Assembly: GCF_021134715.1 (NCBI RefSeq)
Contig: NC_060025.1
Span: 9,052,001-9,116,000 of the forward strand
Direction of reading: 5' to 3'
DNA from: Daphnia pulex
Lineage: Eukaryota > Arthropoda > Branchiopoda > Diplostraca > Daphniidae
Length of the DNA stretch: 64,000 nucleotides
The position numbers were made by a program, and so were the translations under genes. Shown here in pieces: positions 36,069 to 47,808 of the stretch. The notes beneath the pieces were generated by a model that saw only the letters and a list, made by a program, of their open reading frames with translations, was not told the origin of the DNA and did no database searches. Every line of letters starts with the position of its first letter. The stretch's first letter is position 1.

Positions 36069-37640
36069 TTTGAATTTTAAATATTATCTCAAATGTCCGA
36101 CAATCCATGATCCATCCAATCATCCAATTCCTTTCCGTACAGTCAAACGTGGTAATCGTGGAGGAATCTTTTGGCTCTGTCAGTAGGTGGCTAAAATCAA
36201 GTTGTCCCCCAGCCGCCAGATGACGCGAGTGTCTTTGAGAGGACGAAATTTTTCGCCATTTTGTTCCGAAACGCCAAGCGAAAAGGTATTCCAAATTCGT
36301 TACGGAATTGCGGTGTCGTTCTACATTTTCAGCATTGAAATTTAATGGGTAAATTCTAGTTTGGATTTCTTAAATGTTCAATGTAATTAATCCTAGATGT
36401 TGCTGTCTGAATTTACAGTCTAGCATACAATTTCCACTTGGTTGGTGGGGAACAATCGATCACGTGGGCTGAAAGTCTGACACTGCTTTCCATTTTGCCA
36501 AAACGTCGTCCGTTGTTAGCTGTACGGAAGTACGTCTCATCTTACGCAGAAACACTACAGAGGTAGTATAGCAATTTTGTTGGTCAATATCCCTGCAATG
36601 ATGCTATAGATTTTAATAGTTTGTGTTCAGGTTGGAGATCCCGTTGCTTAACTGTTGCAGAATGTGAGAACTCAACAAAGTCTGAGCTCCATGGCTGTCA
36701 TCATTCAGTGGTTTTGTTGCAGCCAGCTGGTGAAAGTAGGTGTGATTGAGTCAAGTTGGGCTGCAGCTGCTGCATACAGTTTATCGAGCTTGTGTTATCC
36801 TGAAGTGTCATTGCAGGAAGACTTTTTGAAATGGTAAGTTGATTGAATTTATTGGTTGTAACTTGGGAAGTCTTGCGTCTTTTTTTTTTCTTAATTCAAC
36901 TGACAAGTAAATTTTGATATGATGTAGACAATGAGTGGTGCTATTTCTTGCTTCTAACTAATAGTTTCTGTGAAAGATATCAGATAGTGATCAGTTTCCT
37001 TTGAGTTAACAAATTTTTTCTGAACAAACTAGAACAAAACTTTCCACTCTGCATTACCAACTTTTTCTAACACTTAAGAATTAGATGTACAGAATTCTCT
37101 TTTCATGGGATTTAATCTTCATTTAAAATTTAATTCGCCAATGGAATCTTGGAAAAATGTCTTGTCATTTGTTTACACGATTTCTTTTGCATCTTAATAA
37201 GTTTGATCATGGTAAATAATATTTCTTTTTCCCCTTAGGACTTGGTGATACTTAAACTATGCCTGTGCTGTTCAATGTGCAGTGGTTTTGCAGCCTGTTT
37301 CCAGTCGAGAGATGTGATTATGCAGCTGATAAAGGATTACAGAAAAAGAACTGAAGTAGCTGTGCTGGTGTTCACCTGAAATTGCTGTGCCATAAGAGTT
37401 GCAGATAGTGTTTGGTTCCTCATAGAAGTCGATAGAAGTTTATTTAAAGAGTCTGGAGATGATCAGCCACTTCTGCCTTTTAATTGTGTAAAACTTCAAA
37501 GTTGTAAGAAATATACAAGTCAGTGCTAAACATGATTTTATTTTTAAGTTATAAGTTACAGCAAACAAAAAACTTCAATAGGAATTGCTTTATTGTCCCA
37601 CCTCCACCCACAATTCCACCACTTTTTACAATCACACACA

Positions 37641-37657
37641 TACATACATACATACAC
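37641..37657 (+). repeat. TACA microsatellite
   Basis: Four to five TACA units in a row, just before the 212-bp inverted-repeat element. Confidence 0.8.
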
Positions 37658-37661
37658 TTAA

Positions 37662-37873
37662 GTTAACCCGTTGGCTGCCACGCCATACAACCCGTAGGTT
37701 GTTCTCTACTCTGTACGCGCCATGTCTGAAGGATCCATGACCAAGGTGGGACTTGCCATTGCTGACAAGTCCGGGCTGACAGGGAAGATGGAAAGCACGC
37801 ATTTTGGGGGCCTCTAGGAAGCCCGTGCTAAGGAGGTAGGGGAGAACAAAGGCGTGGCAGACAACGGATTAAC
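37662..37873. mobile_element. 212-bp MITE-like element with ~23-bp terminal inverted repeats
   Basis: The left end GTTAACCCGTTGGCTGCCACG and the right end, reversed, GTTAATCCGTTGTCTGCCACG match with two mismatches. Internal sequence is GC-rich and self-complementary (CAACCCGTAGGTTG; AGCACG...CGTGCT). It has no coding capacity. It could be a non-autonomous DNA transposon or a structured RNA gene; flanking target duplication is not clear. Confidence 0.6.
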
Positions 37874-38133
37874 TAACACAAACACAAATATTACCAACAA
37901 TAAATGATGATCCGCGCTGACATTTTGAAGATAACGGAGATGTTTTGGTGTCCATCTTCTTGACGTCTCCTCTGCATTACCTGAATAAAGACAAAACAGT
38001 TGTTACTAAGTGAAATGCCAATAAAAGTTACATAATACAATAGAAACAATAGTCAGGTTTTTTGGCTAAAAGATTTGAAGATGTAATTTTTAAAACTTAA
38101 AATCAAGCTTGCAATATTGAGAATTGTAAACAG

Positions 38134-38522
38134 AACAAAGCTCACTTGCTAGTTTTTTGAAAATTTTCCGGAAGTAAACCGGAAGTAACCACAGCACCTC
38201 AACCATAGAGCTGTCGTCAAATTAAACCACATATTCGTGATCTCCATGAAATTTGGGGTCGATTAGGTATGATTTAAACGAAATCCAAAATTTGGCCAAA
38301 ATCGAGAATTTTCCTGAACTATAGTTCAGGAAAATTTTCGAAACCGGAAGTACGAAAACGTACAAAAAAAAACATGAACTTTACCACAAATTTGACGAGG
38401 ATCACGAATTTGTGGTTCTTTTGTGCGTCAGATGAATATTTACTGAACTACTGACTGAAATGAGAAAACCGGAAGTAGAAAAAAAAACACATTATTTCAA
38501 AATCTAACGAGTGAGCTTTGTT
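38134..38522. mobile_element. MITE-like element, copy 1, with four CCGGAAGT motifs
   Basis: The ends AACAAAGCTCAC and GTGAGCTTTGTT are inverted repeats. Inside are four CCGGAAGT sites and a perfect 30-bp palindrome centred at 38321/38322 (core CCTGAACTATAGTTCAGG). A diverged copy lies at 42971-43365, and weaker similarity extends beyond both ends, so the true element may be longer. Confidence 0.65.
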
Positions 38523-40461
38523 GGGGGAATAGTTATCGTCAGTTTTCACTAAAAAATTTCAAAACAACAGCTGCCGATAAATGTTTAAAGAGATTTTAAA
38601 GTAACTGAAACTGACTGTTTTGACAGCTGACTATTATCGAAAAGCCATCTAGCGTCAGAAAAAAAACGTCTAAGTAATAATACGTTTGCGCGCAAGTAGG
38701 GCCTGATTTCGGAATTATTACAGACACAAGTAAATATACTATTCGAATAGATAATCTACGAAAATAAGTAAATTGTCGGGTACCTGGGCATAATTCCGTG
38801 GTGAGTGACTGCAGGTGTTTAACTTCGGCACGGAAGCGACCGCTGAAGTGTTCCAAACTCGAGTACTCAACAGTGAAGTAAGACAAGTTGTATTTTTGTG
38901 TACGAAGCGATGAAGCAGAAGCTGGATGAGCTGGATACATCGGGAAGATAAGGATGGAGCAGAACGTTGGTCATGGACAAAAGCCAGCGTTGGCTCAAGA
39001 ATATCCGTGCCAGGACCACACGATTCCACAAAGAAACTGAGTGCTCTGAAAAAAAAAAAATGTTTTACATTAATGAAAATATACAAATGAATAAAGCATA
39101 TCAATCTTTACCTTTTCTAAGAAGCACACTGAAAATTTCATGATGACAAAACCGTAAAAACGGAATTCACAGAAACCAACAGCATTACTCCACATGTTGA
39201 GATAAATTTCCAAGTGTCATGAATTATTGCAGTAGCGTGGTGATAGGTGGTTCACTTCACACTCTTCATGTCACTGAAACTCTAAGTGGAAATGGGACAA
39301 GGAAATTCTCTACATTATTTACAAATTTACATAAATCTACCTATAAGAAATAAAACTCTACCTAGCTCTTAGCTGGGTTGCCTTCTAAACCAAAGTAAAA
39401 CAGCCATAACAACAAACATGCTGTTGCAGGGTACACCACCAAAATTGCGAGATTCAGAACAGATCCTATGGTTCATACAAGTTAGAATACTTATGTTATA
39501 TGAAAATCTGAATTGTAATGGTCTGGTAGCAGTAATGGGGAAATACCTTATCTCGGCACATTTATATTCCACTATATGTGCTCTTCAAACATGAGTTTTA
39601 GGCTTTTGACAGCATGAGGGATCTAATGGATGGAAATTGACTGAGCACTAAGTCAACTTGTAGCAGTAGGCATCTAGAATTTGAAGAAATAAGTTGGTAC
39701 AGTATAAAAATAAGAAAACTAAGTAAAGATAAACCTACATACGAAGTTAAATTTGGTATTTGAAATCACAGGAATAAGTATAAATTAGCAACAATTTGTT
39801 TCGCTCATTTCGCCTCGTTTCACCATGAAAGAACAACACGGCGACACCAGCGACATCTAGTAATGAGTTTTGAATCTTTAGTTGTTTGCACAGTCAAGTC
39901 ACAGACAGACATGACAGTACACGTCAAAAAGTTTAACAACGGAGATCGGATAGCAAGTTAACTGTTTTTAAGTAATAAATAAAACAATCGTTAATAATTC
40001 TTACTGCATTCTTAACTAAATGTTTTTAAGATAATTTCAGCTGAAGTTTTCATGTACCTTGTCAACTAGGTGCTTGTGACTGAAATGAAATGATCTAATC
40101 CAAAAATGCAAGCTCACAACCTACGTCTTCTGAAGAAAAATCATTTCTGTTGCAGGTTAGTTAGTTAACCAAAAATATTTTGAATTACTGTGTTCTTTAA
40201 GACGATAATGTTCACATCAACTTTTCCCTTTCAAGTTGTAAATCTTCAAGATGTTGATGCCTTCGCCACTCGCCAGATCCTGATGAGAGAGAGAATTCAT
40301 CATTTTGTGTGCAACAGTTTTAATTATTTTTATTTCTAATTTAAATTTTGCTTTAGATTTTGCCGAATGAGAACCATTTTGTTGCCCATCCACTGGATCC
40401 ATCCAGGGATAAGGAAAAGGCCAACACCACCAACACTGTCAACAAGGTTCTTTGTTTGTTT

Positions 40462-41000
40462 ACCCCTTGGCTGGTGAAAGATTGTTGTGCATCAAGTTAA
40501 CCTGTGGCTGTTCCTTGTTGCTGGTGTCTTGTTACAAAAGCAGGCAGTATTTTGTTCAATTTGCATTATGTCTGTAGATTTACAGCTAGTTTAAGTTTTA
40601 GCTTCACCTTCTTCTTCGTTCCAGTCTAATTCACACATGTATTTTTTCGGCCATGGTCTGTTGGATTTGACTTGTACAATTTTCTTTATTGGTATAATTA
40701 TGATTAGGCTTAACTCTTGTAAATAACGTAAAGTAAGATTTATTTGTCTTTTCATTGACAGCATTTCCATTGATGCTGAAGATTAATTCATTTAATTTTG
40801 GTTATAGGTTTAGCGTTTATGTTCGCGTAGTTGCTGTCCGATGTGGCACGTTGTTGCAGCCTATGCTGGTGTCTGGTGAAAGATCTTTCTGCATCAAGTT
40901 CAACTGGTTGTTCCTTGGCGGTGTTGTTGTGTTACCAAAATTGTGTCATCAATCATCATATTGTTCAATTATTGTCATTGTGTCTGCAGTTATCGTTCAG
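40462..41000 (+). repeat. Diverged tandem duplication
   Basis: Segments at about 40462-40590 and 40860-40990 share CTGGTGAAAGAT, GCATCAAGTT, TGTTCCTTG, TGTTACCAAAA and TTGTTCAATT in the same order. No coding function is seen. Confidence 0.5.
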
Positions 41001-41403
41001 GAGTTAAGAAGGAACAAAAACAAATATGGGATGTTTATGTCAAACAAATAATAAACATGTTTTCGGGATTGGGAAAGGAAAGTGGAGGATGTTGGTGGGA
41101 GGGGGTAATTCAAGTTTGGATAAACAATCAGTTTATCTATAACCCTAAATACAAACATATCCCTACCATTTAATCTAAAAACCCCACAAACTTATACCTT
41201 CCAATTCTTCACACCCCACAAACAAACACACACCTACCAACCCTAAATTTATACCATAACCAAATAAACCAATGTTAAACCCTAACAATGTGATGTCTGT
41301 AATAAATAAAAATTTTAATACATAAACTGTTTTTTATTTTTTTTTTTATATGTACAAAAATTTCAATAAACAGAGCGTCCGGTTCAAGGCGGTTTACTAC
41401 TGC

Positions 41404-41572
41404 ACGAGTTAAAACGCAACCCGCCACCACCGCTGCGGCAATGAGACAAAAAGCGATGGTTTAGTTTTGCGGAAATCTGCGTCGTCTTTGCAACTTGACT
41501 GACGGAGATTTCCACAAAAAATAAACCATGGCTATTTGTTTCATTGGGTAGTGGATGCATTGTTTTAACTCG
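41404..41572. repeat. Degenerate inverted repeat
   Basis: CGAGTTAAAAC near 41405 pairs with GTTTTAACTCG near 41563. Further in, GATGGTTTAGTTTTGCGGAAATC pairs imperfectly with GATTTCCACAAAAAATAAACC. This is probably the remnant of a MITE. Confidence 0.5.
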
Positions 41573-42386
41573 CACATGCTGTTATAGGATATGTCTACGG
41601 CCCCCAGAGATATTTATCTGGACCGAGAAGAAGAGAGAAGTACGAGGCAAGTTTTTCCGGGGAGATGTAGTCATACTAGGCTTCCGGGTTAGACTCATGA
41701 CCCTCCAAAAGTTTTCATCGGATCATGCACCTTCCAAGTCCCCGTTCGACCAGAGCCCTCCCCTCCTCCTGGTTTCACAGCGGGTGAGTGACCACCGGCG
41801 GGCGTTGCTTAGTGGTTAGTTAGGGAAACGGGGCCACAGAAAAGAAGGGAGCCCAGATATGCACTTATAATTTAATCTAACGACTAAACAATTTATCAGT
41901 CTTGGATTACAGTATTCTCTCGTCGGTTTTCACCAGTGGATGAAGTCCATGAAAAGTAGCGAAGGATTACCCTGTAAGCAGAATGAACATTAATTTGGAT
42001 ATCAATAATATTCAAACAAGATTGTAACGACAGAGTAAGCAATACCTCAAATTAAGATGGCCCGCTTTAGGGAGTAAAAAGGGAGATTCAAGGGTAGCAG
42101 CCAAAAGGTTAGTAAACAAGTGACCTTGCTGACTTACTTGAAAGGACATGAATTCTCATAAAGTCTGCCGTGCAAATTTAGAAACCTGGAGTTTAGATCC
42201 TGTAAATAAAAAAAGAAAAATAAGTCACCTTGTTTATAATTTATGTCATCAATGTGTGTCTATGATCTAAAAGAATAATTAAACAGTTATCATTACACAC
42301 TCAAATTGTCTCTTAAACATTAGATAGATGTAAGTGTAGATCAATACTTTTGAAACATATACGACTGACATGACAAGTGAACTTAC

Positions 42387-42504
42387 ACATGAAACCGCCA
42401 ATCAGTTATCCAAGATTCTCTAGAAGCTGGAATGAGAGATTGGTCCATGCTGGGGTTGGTGATGTAGCAAGTCCAATAGAAACAGCCGATAATTATGATG
42501 AATC
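42387..42504 (-). other. Possible exon encoding a membrane segment
   Basis: A 118-bp segment on the minus strand bounded by TTATTAG and GTAAGT, open in one frame: FIIIIGCFYWTCYI followed by a polar stretch. The fragment at 42199-42138 is also splice-flanked. I cannot assign a gene, and the joined frame stops soon after. Confidence 0.2.
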
Positions 42505-42970
42505 CTAATAAAACATGAGAAGAATTAAGGTTTCAGCATGTTATAAAGCTAGTGTTGGTTGTCACCTGTATCATTTCGATGGCACATTCAGTAGAATACA
42601 ATGAGTTTGAACAAAATAGTTGACGGCCGGCTGCACGACATTCAGACTGTAAGTTTTCAGTTATCAGACTGTAAGTTGATGAAAAACATTAAGGTTATCC
42701 AACATATACACGGAAAAGAACACATCACCGACAAGTTACAGACGAAATCACTCGTATTTACCTATGAATTCATTGGTAATTTTCGAAGAAAAGATAACTT
42801 AACTTCTGACAGCAAAACGCCATATAACTGACACAATAATCGACACGCCATCTATTAGACACGTCTAAATACTCAGTATTTGAAGGGCTGGTCTTAACAT
42901 ACTCACATAACTTGAAAAGCGCATTTTTGTTCGCCAAAACCTAGCAATCAATCTTGAGAGCAGTATTGAG

Positions 42971-43365
42971 AACAAAGCTCACTTGCTAGTTTTATGCAAA
43001 TTTTCCGGAAGTAGACCGGAAGTAAGCGATAGCACCTTAACCGTTGAGCTGCTGACAAAATAAACCAAATATTCGTGATCTCCATGAAATTTGGGGTCGA
43101 TTAGGTGTAATTTGAAGGAAATCCAAAATTTTGTCAAAATCGAGAATTTTCCTGAACTATACTATAGTTCAGGAAAATTTTCTAAACCGGAAGTACGAAA
43201 ACGTACAAAAAAAAACATGAACTTTATCACAAATTTGACGAGGATCACGAAAATGTGGTTCTTTTTTTCGTGGAATGAATATTTACTGAACTACTGACTA
43301 AAATGAGAAAACCGGAAGTAGAAAAAAAAATCAATTTTTCAAAAATCGAACAAGTGAGCTTTGTT
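42971..43365. mobile_element. MITE-like element, copy 2, with four CCGGAAGT motifs
   Basis: Same termini (AACAAAGCTCAC ... GTGAGCTTTGTT), four CCGGAAGT sites and a central palindrome slightly expanded (CTATACTATAG) relative to copy 1 at 38134-38522. Confidence 0.65.
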
Positions 43366-44659
43366 GCTGATTCAATAAATGTTAGTCATCACTAAAAATC
43401 GCATCTCAGCAACTGCCGATAAATGTTTCAGAGACGTGTAAACTAAATCAAAATAACTGCAGAAAATAAGGCAAAGGCAAGGTTTTTAAAAATAACTGGA
43501 AATAATTCCTGCTTTCGATCGACACTCATTCAAATAACAAAGAAATACGAGAAATCGATTCTTACGTAATGTGGTCACTAAATAATCATCTTCTCACCAT
43601 AAAAAATCGCCAACACATCAACATAACAGCCAAATACTTAACTCCAAACGGTAATAAATACACAATGTCTGCATCCTGCAACAAGCGAGAAGTGAAAACA
43701 AAACACAAACTAAGCAAGTTATTTTCAATTACACATTTATTGGTTTAGTTTTATACTGCCATATAAAAGCAAGAGTTCAGGGCATCAGGGTCTAAAAACA
43801 ACCTTGACAAGCAAACACTCAGTCAAACCGATTGTCCACACGGATGACTAAAACACAAGTCTGACAAACATACTCCTCCATTGCCAACACAACACTGCAT
43901 AATGAAGACTGAAAGAAATAGTCACGACCTCACGAGTACCCCTTACAACTACCAACGCTACTGTAGATCAATCCTTAAACACTCTATGTTACGTCCTCTT
44001 AGATACGCAATTATAAATAGTCATGGTAATGTATGTAAAAATGTTGAAAAATAAAATTTTAACTTAACACTTTTTTTTTTAATATATTCACATTTTTCTG
44101 GACGATACCACGGAGTTCTATGCACCTTCTGCTTCCGACCCTCTTAGTCTTCCATTTTCTGACCAGATTCATAAACAAAGCTCGTGACAATTTGGAGCTA
44201 TAACCAATAGCTACGCTACCTCCTGTGTTGCCTAAATTGAAACATTCCACAGCATTCTCAGCCAACCCTTCAAAGGATCCGATGAAATTCCCGAGATTTA
44301 TCAAATTGGATGTTGGACCACTGTGTCATGGTTGCGGCGCCTAGTTATGATAAGAAAGGCCCCCTTTTTTCCTACTCCTTCCACATGTCCCCCCCTCTAT
44401 TGCCTCCCAATGTTTCCCATGTATATTCAATAAATAACACCATGCATGTACTAACCCAATACTTCCCCTATCAACTCTTACAAAAACAAATACTAACATT
44501 TATGCACTGTAGCATTTAAATGAAAAATCCTTGATATAAAAAATTCGTTGTACGCCGTTAACTACTGCTGTTACCGGTATGACAGATGGGGAACCCTGAA
44601 TGGAAAACCTTTTTGTTTCTGACACGGAATTTAACTAAAAGAGCCGGAGTCATAAATCA

Positions 44660-44825
44660 CTCCTTCTGTGACAACAATTACGGAAACGTTCTCTGACTTA
44701 CCATCACTAAAACTGGCCATGGGCACAAGATCGGTGCCAATCATACTTTCTCCAGTACCTTCGGCTAGGCCAATACGCAAACTGTTAAGACACTTACTCA
44801 GATATGCTAGTCTAGGCGATCTACA
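44660..44825 (-). other. Exon-like fragment of unknown gene
   Basis: On the minus strand, TTGTTGTAG precedes an open segment (SPRLAYLSKCLNSLRIGLAE, then GTGESMIGTDLVPMASFSD) that ends at GATG followed by GTAAGT. Further open stretches lie at 44976-45161, 45193-45456 and 45525-45743, but I cannot join them convincingly or name a family. They may be a decayed or poorly split gene. Confidence 0.25.
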
Positions 44826-47808
44826 ACAAGAAGAATTGCAGAAAACAAACAAAAACAAACAAGTTCATGGCAATTTCAAGCAATCACAAAATCTGAAATG
44901 AATCTTTTAAGCCGGAATACGGTCCAGCAGATTGACTGGAAGCAGTGGCATCCGTTGTTGAATGGTGGACGAAATTCAGCTCAGGAGTAAAAGTTTTCTT
45001 TGATCCCAAAATGGCGGGATTGAATAAGCGAGTTGATCCCGGACGAGATCTGTGAGTTTTTGCGCCAGGTCATCCGAGAAAATCGAGATATTCTTCAGCC
45101 GAACGAATGATTCGATCCACGATCCAGCACTCGGCAGCAATAACATTAAATGAGAATTCAAATTTTATTCAAGAAATAGTTCTAATGGAATTTTACCCGA
45201 TAGGATATCTTTGATTACTCCCGGCAACAAAATAGCGTCCTAGTTTCGGTTCATTGCGGTCATGTTGGAGTCGGTGACGATGCAAACGACCAAACAAATA
45301 ATTGGCGAATCGGAGCACCAAACGGACGAGTAAGTTCGTAGTTCCAGGAACATTCGACAGTTGCTGTTGAACTGGAGATCCATCACTAAGGATATAGCCA
45401 TCTAGCGCTGTAAACAAGAAATGTTTTAAAAAGTAAGTTCGTGGTTCCAGAATCATTCGGCAGCTGCTCCCAGTTATCGCTTCTGCTTCACTATTATAGA
45501 CAAAGGCATCATATCAACGATGACTCAATATGTGTGGTCCACCGACGAAATTTCGCACCATAAAATTTGGAACCGGAAAAATTCTTTGTCGTCGTCGAAG
45601 CGAGTGAAGAGTCGGGAAGTGTCCAGGTAGCAACGATCAGTTAAGGCGGCTGACGTTGGCAACGAAGAACCAACGTTTCCGATTCTTGATGTGCTGACTT
45701 CCGAATATGCATCCTGTTCTACGGTCACCGCCAGATATCTCATCTGATTCTGGAATTCCGGTCTACCACCAACATATGTTCAAAAAAAATAATTTAAAAA
45801 AAACAATAAGCCATTTTCTAAAAATTCGAAATATGATTAATAATGAAACTAATCTGGGTTTGTCGGAGAAGGCCCACTGATGCGCCGGGCTAGTTCGAAT
45901 TGAAACCATCCGAAACGTAATACACAAAAGATGATTTTTTTGGATAGCTACTGTCAAATGCTTTAGCCTCTACGAAAGAATGGATCCCTGTTTCAAACTA
46001 TGCTGCCACTATCCACCTGTCAGTGCGTCACAATAAACCCCTAAGAATAATCAATAACTCAAGTGAGATGTGAAAGATATGACTTTGAATAGGGGGTAAC
46101 CTTACCAAATGATAGGAGTAAAAAGAAGGTCATCTTGCAATTGATTTGATAATAGTTGACTGCATTCTTGTGGAAAAAATTTTATAACACGTCCACCACC
46201 CAGAGTGATGATAAAATGAGCCATGTACATCCATTGTTTTCAGCCACTGCAGTGTGAAAAAAAAAGCAATTTAGTTTCAAGCTAATCTGTCTGACTCAAC
46301 TTCAGACTTAACACTATCGTTTTGTCTCTGCATAGAGAACTAGAACTTCAATGGTCATCTTCTTTGGGATCACCATGACTGTGAAATGAGAAACCGTTTT
46401 TTTAAGTCCTTAGAAGCTTGGCATCATTGATGAAAGTTTAACTTCTGATCCTGTTGAACACATTGGAAGAGCTGTCAAGTAGAAATGTGGGCTATTGAGA
46501 AAGATTTTCGTAAAATTTGAGTAAGCTTATTGAAAGAGATCACTTACTGTGTCTGCTTTAGCCACTTGTTCTAGACTTCTTCCCTGGGTTTGGGATTATC
46601 TGCTGATGTGACAAGCCAAAGATTTATATTCTGCTAATGCTTTTTAACTAACATGGAAACATGAAAATTTTGCATCATCAACTTCAACCCAGCATTTCTT
46701 TCTTTTGAGTGGAAGTTTCTTTCCCCATCTATGAATTACATTACAAAACTGATTGGGCAATATCAGGATATTTTGAACGTGATGGGGTATTAAATACTTA
46801 ATTCATTTCGACTTTACTTACATTATAGCCATTAAAAAATCTGCTCTTCATCATGCACTCACATTGCACTCCGCCATGACAGCCGTGACTCCGGCACTCC
46901 GCCCTCCAGATATGCTAACCTTCCATCTAGCGACGACTGATGAAAGTGAATAGCTATAGCATGCGTATTCGGCGGTTTTTTGCTTTCAAATCAATAAAAA
47001 TAAACAAGCTTTTTTTTCTTTCTGTCTAATGAAAAGATGAACGAAAAGATCTTCAGTGTAGAAAAGAACTTTTGCTATTTTTTATACACTCACCGGACAA
47101 TGTGGTATAAATCGTTGTCAACAGAATTATTGTTAATAGCGAATACACACTTTACTGGAGACGCGAGTTTCACTGTGATTTTGTTGTGCCAGTCCAAGTT
47201 GCAAATTGACATACAGTAAGTCTCGTCCTCGGTTTAAGACAAAACTGTTTACGTCGCCTTTCATGTACAATAGGCACATGGCGCCATGAACGCTGGTATT
47301 TAACCTGCAGGTATAGATGCATTATGCATGAATCAAATGGAGTAGATAGATATTACATTCACGATACAACCCGTCGATGTAAACAAAAGGATATTAATCT
47401 TTCAACTTTAAGTAAAAGATAATAAGAAAAATCCAACGGGAATACACACGATGTAATACAAACAGATTCAAATTTTCTTCGTGGATTTTCTTTCTATTTA
47501 TTCGCTTCTGATTACTCGAGACAAGCTTTGATAGTAATTTGGTAATGTGAAAAATATTTACAGCTGCAAGAAATGATTACTGAAATAATCCTAGAGGCTT
47601 CGTCTTTTCAACAGGGGTAACACATTTATTGCGTCAAAATTTTGGCACCAGGCATCGAAATGGCAAAATCAATTCATTTTCAATAAGTACAAGTTTCTCT
47701 AAAATTTAATTTAACTGTTCATTAAAGACGACGGAGTTTTTAATGGCAAGAGTTGAACTTTAAACGAAAACAAAAACAGAAACGTACTCTCGGCTACCGC
47801 CCAATCAA

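Larger units (their letters stand above)
35259..47808. other. Gene-poor, repeat-rich interval
   Basis: After the 3' UTR of the gene at 34554 (to about 35578), this 12-kb interval has no gene that I can name. It holds the MITE-like and other repeats listed separately, plus splice-flanked fragments at 42387-42504 and 44660-44825 that may be exons of genes or lncRNAs. Confidence 0.45.

Noticed and set aside
35962-36294. Minus-strand 110-aa frame
   Set aside because: It covers the CAGTAGAACTCC repeats, has no motif, no splice context and no paralogue.
41140-41290. AACCCTAA-like strings suggesting an internal telomeric tract
   Set aside because: Units are scattered in C/A-rich sequence, are not tandem, and the arthropod telomere repeat is TTAGG.
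41544-41819. Plus-strand 91-aa frame
   Set aside because: It begins in the degenerate inverted repeat and has no recognisable domain or splice structure.
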